Shown here: piece by piece, positions 58,573 through 64,000 of the stretch
Layout: the number at the start of each line of letters is the position of its first letter
Numbering within the stretch: position 1 is the stretch's first letter
NCBI RefSeq assembly: GCF_900167605.1
Contig: NZ_FUYH01000005.1
Location: 1-64,000, forward strand
Origin: Caloramator quimbayensis
GTDB taxonomy: Bacteria > Bacillota > Clostridia > Clostridiales > Caloramatoraceae
DNA: 64,000 bases
Direction of reading: 5' to 3'
Program-made: the position numbers and the translations under genes
Notes under the pieces: model-generated
Seen by the model: only the letters and a program-made list of their open reading frames with translations
Told to the model about the DNA's origin: nothing
Databases searched by the model: none

Positions 58573-60834
58573 TTGAAAACTATTAGGTTAGACATTAATG
58601 GAATAGTTCAAGGTGTAGGGTTTAGGCCATTTATTCATAAATTAGTGAATGATTATAATATTAAAGGATGGATAAAAAACACCTCTTCAGGTGTTTTAAT
58701 GGAAATTCAAGGACAAGATAAAAGTTTGATAAATTTTATACAAGATTTAATATTTAAAAACCCTAAACTATCAGTTATTGAAAAAATAAAGGTAGAGGAG
58801 ATTGAAAATACAACAATATATAGAGATTTTAAAATTATAAAAAGCAGCGAGAATAAAGAAAAATTTACACTTATATCTCCTGATGTATGTATTTGTGACG
58901 ACTGTCTAAGAGAGCTATTTGATAAAAGAAACAGGCGCTATAGATACCCTTTTATTAACTGCACTAACTGCGGTCCAAGATTTACTATTATAAAGGACAT
59001 TCCCTATGATAGGGATAAAACTACAATGAAGAACTTTAAAATGTGTGAAAAGTGTGAAGGTGAATATAGGGAAATAAACGACAGGAGATATCATGCACAG
59101 CCTAATTGCTGTTTTGACTGCGGACCTGAAATTTATTTTATTGATAAAGAGGGAAACAAAATTGAAAAAGATCCAATAAAAGAAACTGCAAATTATATTA
59201 GAGAAGGGAAAATAGTTGCAATAAAGGGAATTGGAGGATTTCATCTGTGCTGTGATGCATTAAATGGTGAAACAGTAAATGAACTGAGAAAAAGAAAACA
59301 CAGAGATGAAAAACCCTTTGCTCTTATGGCAAAAAACATTGAAAGTATAAAAAAATGGTGTTTTATAAATGAAGCTGAAGAAAAAATGCTTACTTCTTAT
59401 AAAAGACCTATTGTTCTTTTGAGGAAAAAGTATGATAAAACTTTTGAATATATTTCAATGGACAACAGATACCTCGGATTTATGCTTCCTTATACTCCTG
59501 TTCATTATTTGATTTTTGAAGAGGATTTAGATGTTCTTGTTATGACCAGTGCAAATTTATCGGATTTTCCGATAGAGTATAAAAATGAGGAAGCCTTAGA
59601 AAGGCTGTCTTCTATTGCAGATGGTTTTTTGATGAATGATAGAGATATTTATGTAAGATGCGATGATTCGGTTGTTAGAGAATTTAACGGAAAAGAATAT
59701 CCTCTTAGAAGGTCGAGAGGATATGTTCCTTTCCCTATAAAAATAAATGAGGATATAGGAAAGATATTAGCCTGTGGAGCAGAACAAAAATCTTCCTTTG
59801 CTCTTTCGAGAAATAATTATATTTTTTTAAGCCAGCATATAGGAGATATGAAAAATATTGAAACCTTTGATTTCTACATGCACCAGATAAATCACTTCCA
59901 AAATCTTTTTAATGTTAAACCTGTAAAAATAGCATGCGATTTTCATCCTGATTATATGTCAACTCAATATGCAATAAAAAAATCAAAAGAAGATGGAGTT
60001 TTGCTGTGCTTTGTTCAGCATCATCACGCTCATATGGCATCCTGTATGGCAGATAATAATTTAAAAAAAGATGTTATTGGGGTTATTTGGGATGGTACAG
60101 GCTATGGAATTGACGGCACGATTTGGGGGGGAGAGTTTCTTGCAGGGAATTACAGCGGGTTCAAAAGATTAGGAAGTATAAAACCAATACCTTTGCCTGG
60201 CGGTGACAGAGCTGTTAAAGATATATACAGAATAGGATATTCAGTTCTCTATGAAACATATAATAAAATTCCTGAAGATTTTAGATTTTATGAAGACTAC
60301 TTAGCAATAGAAAAAATGCTTAATAAAAAAATAAATACTCCATATGCAAGCAGCATAGGAAGGCTATTTGATGCTATTGCTTCAATAACAAATGTAAAAC
60401 AGAAAGCATCCTATGAGGGGCAGGGAGCAGTTGTTCTTGAGAATATATCTCAAAAAACTGAGGAGTATTATGAATTTGAAATAAAAGATATCAATGATAT
60501 TTTGAAATTCGATTGGACTTATGTTATTGAACAAGTTGTATATGATGTCAGAAAGAACATATCGCCATCCATCATCTCAGCAAAATTTATGAATACCCTC
60601 ATATATGTCTCAAGCATGATTGTTGAAAGAATAGGTAAAATGACAGGTATTAAGGATGTGGTTTTATCCGGAGGGGTATTTCAGAATATGTACCTTTTGC
60701 CTCAAGTTAAAAGGAATATAGAATTAAAGGGTTTTAATGTTTATTGTCACAGCAGGGTATCTGCAAATGATGAGGGGATAGCTTTAGGTCAGTGCTTAAT
60801 TGCATATCATGGAGGTGATATAAAGTGTGTTTAG
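58573..60834 (+). CDS. hypF: [NiFe] hydrogenase maturation carbamoyltransferase
   Basis: Makes the thiocarbamate on HypE that becomes the CN ligand of the NiFe site. The 753 residues hold an acylphosphatase domain (1-90, GVGFRPFIH), two zinc-finger-like Cys clusters (about 106-186: CICDDC, CTNCGPR, CEKC, CCFDC), a YrdC-like domain (about 200-380), and a Kae1-like domain (HHHAHMASCMADN). Full length. TTG start at 58573 after AAGGTGAT. Its stop overlaps the hypC start by ten bases. Confidence 0.96.
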   Translation: MKTIRLDINGIVQGVGFRPFIHKLVNDYNIKGWIKNTSSGVLMEIQGQDKSLINFIQDLIFKNPKLSVIEKIKVEEIENTTIYRDFKIIKSSENKEKFTLISPDVCICDDCLRELFDKRNRRYRYPFINCTNCGPRFTIIKDIPYDRDKTTMKNFKMCEKCEGEYREINDRRYHAQPNCCFDCGPEIYFIDKEGNKIEKDPIKETANYIREGKIVAIKGIGGFHLCCDALNGETVNELRKRKHRDEKPFALMAKNIESIKKWCFINEAEEKMLTSYKRPIVLLRKKYDKTFEYISMDNRYLGFMLPYTPVHYLIFEEDLDVLVMTSANLSDFPIEYKNEEALERLSSIADGFLMNDRDIYVRCDDSVVREFNGKEYPLRRSRGYVPFPIKINEDIGKILACGAEQKSSFALSRNNYIFLSQHIGDMKNIETFDFYMHQINHFQNLFNVKPVKIACDFHPDYMSTQYAIKKSKEDGVLLCFVQHHHAHMASCMADNNLKKDVIGVIWDGTGYGIDGTIWGGEFLAGNYSGFKRLGSIKPIPLPGGDRAVKDIYRIGYSVLYETYNKIPEDFRFYEDYLAIEKMLNKKINTPYASSIGRLFDAIASITNVKQKASYEGQGAVVLENISQKTEEYYEFEIKDINDILKFDWTYVIEQVVYDVRKNISPSIISAKFMNTLIYVSSMIVERIGKMTGIKDVVLSGGVFQNMYLLPQVKRNIELKGFNVYCHSRVSANDEGIALGQCLIAYHGGDIKCV

Positions 60835-61046
60835 CAGTACCTCTTAAGGTTATACAAATCAATGGCAAGGATGCTGTTGGAGAAAGTTTAGGAATAAGAA
60901 GGGATATAAGAATAGATTTTATAAAAGATGTTAATCTTGGGGATTATGTAATTGTACACGCTGGATTTGCTATTGAAAAAATTGAAGAAGAAGCCGCCCT
61001 TGAAAACTTAAGGCTTATTAAGGAGGTTGCAGATGCTTTGGAATGA
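60825..61046 (+). CDS. hypC: Hydrogenase assembly chaperone HypC
   Basis: Small chaperone that carries the Fe(CN)2CO group with HypD to the hydrogenase large subunit. The 73 residues start with MCLAVPLKV, with the invariant Cys2, after a GTG start preceded by GGAGGTGATA. The frame overlaps hypF by ten bases and hypD by 14, so the three are translationally linked. Confidence 0.95.
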   Translation: MCLAVPLKVIQINGKDAVGESLGIRRDIRIDFIKDVNLGDYVIVHAGFAIEKIEEEAALENLRLIKEVADALE

Positions 61047-62115
61047 ATTTAAGAAGCCTAAAGATATTGAAAAAATTCTAAGCGCTCTTACTAAATATGA
61101 TAAAGAAATAAGGATAATGGAAATATGCGGCACTCACACCGTTTCAATCGCAAAATCCGGAATAAAGGGAATATTGCCTAAAAATATAAAGTTAATTTCT
61201 GGCCCTGGATGTCCTGTTTGTGTAACTCCAACAGAAAGAATAGATGATATTTTGTTTCTTTCAAAAAATAAGGATGTTTTAATTGCAACCTATGGAGATA
61301 TGATAAGAGTAACAGGCTCAATCGACGGTACAAGCCTTGAAAAACGAAAAGCAGAGGGCTTTGATATCAGAGTTGTTTATTCACCTTTAGATGCTGTAAA
61401 GATAGCTCAATGCTGCAAAGATAAAGAGGTTGTTTTTATAGGAATAGGTTTTGAAACTACAGCTCCAAGTACTGCTATTGCAATTGAAAGAGCTATAAAT
61501 GAAGGGGTAAATAATTTTAGCGTATTTAGTCTGCATAAAATGGTGGAGCCGGTTTTAAGAAAACTAATAAATATGAATGACTTTAATATTGATGGTTTCT
61601 TGTGTCCTGGAAACGTTGCAGTAATAATAGGTGAAGAAGGCTTTAGATTTCTTGAGATTGAGTTTAAAATTCCTTCTGTAATTTGCGGCTTTGAAGCAGG
61701 AGATATAATTTATTCAATATATAGGCTGATACAAATGAGAGAAAATAAAGATTTTAAACTTGAAAATGAATACATAAGAGCAGTAAAGCAAAAGGGTAAT
61801 GAAATAGCAAGAAATATTATGAATAAGTATTTTGAGCCCTGCGATGATATATGGAGAGGAATTGGATGGATTGAAAACAGCGGCTTAAAATTAAAGGATG
61901 AATACATACAATATGATGCGGTTAAAAAATTTAATTTGGATTTAAATCCCTATAAAAACAATGATTTTTGCAGCTGTGGAGAAGTTATAAAGGGAAAGAT
62001 TGACCCGAGAGAATGCAAATTGTTTTCAACAGTATGTACCATAGAAAATCCCAAAGGCCCATGCATGGTTTCAAGCGAAGGAGCCTGTGCTGCAGCTTAT
62101 AAGTATTCTGATTGA
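61033..62115 (+). CDS. hypD: Hydrogenase maturation protein HypD
   Basis: [4Fe-4S] protein that with HypC builds the Fe(CN)2CO centre. The 360 residues have the conserved IMEICGTHT, SGPGCPVCVTP and GFETTAPSTA, and a C-terminal Cys cluster (CSCGEVIKG through SEGACAAAYKY). I chose the ATG at 61033, six bases after AGGAGG; the TTG at 61027 would touch that site. Confidence 0.95.
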   Translation: MLWNEFKKPKDIEKILSALTKYDKEIRIMEICGTHTVSIAKSGIKGILPKNIKLISGPGCPVCVTPTERIDDILFLSKNKDVLIATYGDMIRVTGSIDGTSLEKRKAEGFDIRVVYSPLDAVKIAQCCKDKEVVFIGIGFETTAPSTAIAIERAINEGVNNFSVFSLHKMVEPVLRKLINMNDFNIDGFLCPGNVAVIIGEEGFRFLEIEFKIPSVICGFEAGDIIYSIYRLIQMRENKDFKLENEYIRAVKQKGNEIARNIMNKYFEPCDDIWRGIGWIENSGLKLKDEYIQYDAVKKFNLDLNPYKNNDFCSCGEVIKGKIDPRECKLFSTVCTIENPKGPCMVSSEGACAAAYKYSD

Positions 62116-62125
62116 AGGTGAGATA

Positions 62126-63127
62126 ATGGATGATATTATAACTTTATCCTATGGGAGCGGAGGCAGGAAAACATCAGAACTAATTGAAGATATCATTCTT
62201 CCCCATTTTAGAAACGAGGAACTTTCTAAACTTAAAGATGGTGCCGTATTAGAGGGCTTTGAGAAGATGGTTTTTTCAACGGACAGTTTTGTTGTAAATC
62301 CATATTTTTTCCCTGGAGGAGATATTGGAAAACTTTCGGTTTGCGGTACAGTTAATGATATTTGTATGTGCGGTGGAGAGCCGAGGTATTTAAGCCTTAG
62401 CTTTATTATAGAAGAAGGCTTTAAAACCAAAGACTTTTTAAGAATAATTGAATCAATTGAGAAAACAGCAAAAATGTGCAATGTTGAGGTGGTTACTGGT
62501 GATACAAAGGTTGTTGAAAAAGGAAAGGGAGATGGTATCTTTATAAATACATCAGGCATTGGAACTTTAAAATATGATTTTTTAGGGGAAGACAGAATGA
62601 AAGATGGTGATTTGGTAATAGTTACAGGAAATATTGGAGATCATGGAGTAGCAGTAATGTTAGAGAGGGAGCAGCTGTTTACAGGTATAAATTTAGTTTC
62701 AGATTGCAGGCCTCTTAATGTATTATCTAAAGAAATATTGTATTTTAAAGAAAATATTAAAATAATGAGGGATCCTACAAGAGGAGGTCTTGCTACAACT
62801 TTAAATGAGTTTGTTGAAGGATTAGAGCTTGGAATAGAGCTATATGAGGATAGACTTCCTGTATCTAATGAGGTTAATACAGCCTGCGAGATACTTGGAA
62901 TAGATCCATTATATTCTGCAAATGAAGGTAAAATAACAGCGGTAGTATCCCCTGATATTGCTGAAGAACTTATAGAAAAATTAAGAAAAACAGAGGGAGG
63001 AGAAAAAGCAGCTATAATAGGTAAAGTTACATCTAATCATAAAGGAAGGGTAACGCTGAAAACTGAAATAGGCGGAACAAGAATATTAACAAAGCTATCA
63101 GGTATGCAGCTTCCGAGGATTTGTTAA
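62126..63127 (+). CDS. hypE: Hydrogenase maturation protein HypE
   Basis: Dehydrates the thiocarbamoyl group delivered by HypF to a thiocyanate for the CN ligand. The 333 residues have the ATP-binding GSGGRKTSELI and VTGNIGDHG, and the essential C-terminal Cys (LPRIC). I chose the ATG at 62126 after AAGGTGAG; the earlier start lies in hypD. hypA and hypB are not in the window. Confidence 0.95.
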   Translation: MDDIITLSYGSGGRKTSELIEDIILPHFRNEELSKLKDGAVLEGFEKMVFSTDSFVVNPYFFPGGDIGKLSVCGTVNDICMCGGEPRYLSLSFIIEEGFKTKDFLRIIESIEKTAKMCNVEVVTGDTKVVEKGKGDGIFINTSGIGTLKYDFLGEDRMKDGDLVIVTGNIGDHGVAVMLEREQLFTGINLVSDCRPLNVLSKEILYFKENIKIMRDPTRGGLATTLNEFVEGLELGIELYEDRLPVSNEVNTACEILGIDPLYSANEGKITAVVSPDIAEELIEKLRKTEGGEKAAIIGKVTSNHKGRVTLKTEIGGTRILTKLSGMQLPRIC

Positions 63128-63180
63128 ATTGTTTATTATTATTTTTATAAAATCCTTAAAAGGGTTTAGGAGGGGAAAAG

Positions 63181-63513
63181 ATGCAAAAATACAAAAAAAC
63201 AACTATTAATAAAAATCAGATTGTAGATATTGCAAGCAATATGAAAAAAGATGGAAGGCAGCTTGTGATGATTCATGGTTATGTTGATAAAGAGGGGCAG
63301 AATGTTGTTTCATATCAATATGAGGTTAAAAACTGCATCGAAGCTTATGAAGTTGTAGGGGGAAAACTTCTTCCGACTATATCTCATATTTATGATCTTG
63401 CAGCAGCATGGCCTGAAAGAGAATTTGAAGAGCTAATCGATGTTAAATTTGAAGGACTTAAAATCAAAGGAAGGCTTTTTATGCCTGATACTATGTTAGA
63501 AGGACAGGGATAA
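63181..63513 (+). CDS. NuoC/EchD-like hydrogenase subunit
   Basis: A 110-residue protein of the respiratory-chain 30-kDa (NuoC) family. VSYQYEVKNCIEAYEVVGGKLLPTISHIYDLAAAWPEREFEELIDVKFEG is the core; the WPEREFEELI motif is diagnostic. Its small size matches EchD of energy-converting hydrogenases rather than full NuoC. It follows hypE by 53 bases after AGGAGG and precedes the large subunit by 61 bases. EchC- and EchA/B-like genes would be expected downstream of the window. Confidence 0.85.
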   Translation: MQKYKKTTINKNQIVDIASNMKKDGRQLVMIHGYVDKEGQNVVSYQYEVKNCIEAYEVVGGKLLPTISHIYDLAAAWPEREFEELIDVKFEGLKIKGRLFMPDTMLEGQG

Positions 63514-63574
63514 ATACTTGTTACTCCGCTATCTAAGTTAAGACAAAATTTATCAGGAGTAAAGGAAGAATAAA

Positions 63575-64000
63575 ATGAGTTATACGATTCCAATAGGACC
63601 CAATCATCCATCATTAGAAGAACCTATACATGCAAAATTATATACTGAAGGGGAAATAATTAAGGATGCAGAGGTGTTTTTTGGTTACAATCACAGAGGA
63701 ATAGAAAAAATAGCACAGGAGAGGAACTTTATTCAAACTCTTGTACTTGTTGAAAGAGTGTGCGGAATATGCTCTCACTCTTACCCTTTTACATATGCTA
63801 TGGCGGTGGAGAATATTTCAAATATGGAGATACCAAAAAGAGGGCAGTATATAAGGGTTATAATAGCAGAACTTGAAAGACTTCATTCTCATTATCTTTG
63901 GTTTGGAATTGCCTGCCATATAATAGGATTTGACAGCATGTTTATGCATATATGGAATGTAAGAGAAAAAGTAATGGATATTCTTGAAGAAATATCAGGG
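63575..64000 (+). CDS. [NiFe] hydrogenase large subunit, EchE/NuoD-like, cut by window end
   Basis: First 142 codons of a catalytic large subunit of the complex I-related hydrogenase group. TIPIGPNHPSLEEPI and FFGYNHRGIEKIAQERNF are shared with NuoD; RVCGICSHSYP supplies the N-terminal CxxC nickel ligands, which NuoD lacks. That makes it a group 4 membrane-bound type (Ech/Mbh-like) rather than complex I. The ATG has a AAAGGAAG site. The C-terminal motif and remaining subunits are outside the window. Confidence 0.9.
   Translation, partial: MSYTIPIGPNHPSLEEPIHAKLYTEGEIIKDAEVFFGYNHRGIEKIAQERNFIQTLVLVERVCGICSHSYPFTYAMAVENISNMEIPKRGQYIRVIIAELERLHSHYLWFGIACHIIGFDSMFMHIWNVREKVMDILEEISG

Overview
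The window looks like chromosomal DNA of an anaerobic, low-GC Gram-positive bacterium of the class Clostridia. The base composition is strongly AT-rich, ribosome binding sites are AGGAGG-like, TTG and GTG starts are frequent, and gene content includes an IspH-S1 fusion, an NADP-type glutamate dehydrogenase, a YpmA-like protein, DUF2680 and energy-converting-type hydrogenase genes. A Caloramator/Clostridium-like member of the Clostridiaceae would fit, but the species cannot be fixed from sequence reading alone. No rRNA, tRNA or CRISPR array was seen.

Layout. 1-1060 is a scarred junction: a stem-loop of the kind found at IS200/IS605 ends, an XRE regulator, and the 3' remnant of a FAD-dependent oxidoreductase running into it head-on. 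1240-7911 is one cobalamin salvage and uptake operon (cobT-cobU-cobS-cobC-cobO-btuF-btuC-btuD) under an adenosylcobalamin riboswitch. A lone amidase follows. 8640-18008 is a sugar-utilisation locus: a divergent LacI regulator, a CUT1-type ABC importer (lipoprotein and two permeases), an (alpha/alpha)6 glycoside hydrolase and a full-length LacZ. 18073-22815 has a TuaH-like glycosyltransferase, a TIGR04282-type transferase, a kinase-fold protein, a triple-rhodanese lipoprotein and a small membrane protein.

22829-31216 is a type I restriction-modification island: a one-domain HsdS, HsdM, DinD, full HsdS, HsdR and a YgjP-like metallopeptidase, bounded by terminators. Beyond it the theme of the preceding region resumes on the minus strand (TIGR04283-type glycosyltransferase, CCG Fe-S protein, TVP38 protein), then a nucleoside hydrolase and a second TVP38 protein. 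35547-38143 holds a DUF2680 secreted protein divergent from an OmpR-type two-component system. 38286-40034 is a large P-loop protein related to HPr kinase/PEP carboxykinase.

40487-53107 is mostly housekeeping: pseudouridine synthase, an unusual LytS-like ATPase, MnmM, an RNase-HII-like protein with a putative zinc site, SurE, YpmA-like, an RpiR regulator, GdhA, a phosphatase, an HI0933-type flavoprotein, AroH, Cmk, PlsC, IspH-S1 and AdoMet decarboxylase. 53211-58164 has a CBS-type pyrophosphatase, a Ca2+-type P-ATPase and an unrecognised protein. 58573 to the end is hypF-hypC-hypD-hypE leading straight into NuoC-like and NuoD-like [NiFe] hydrogenase genes, cut by the window edge.

Most noteworthy: a near-identical motif in the leaders of rpiR and the P-loop kinase-like gene, suggesting a shared RpiR operator; the type I island with a solitary half-size HsdS and DinD; an RNase-HII-like protein with an added Cys/His cluster; a LytS-like kinase lacking its phosphoacceptor histidine; and a cytoplasmic GH37/63-like plus LacZ pair behind one importer. 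I did not find a clearly unprecedented system; these are candidates for closer study.
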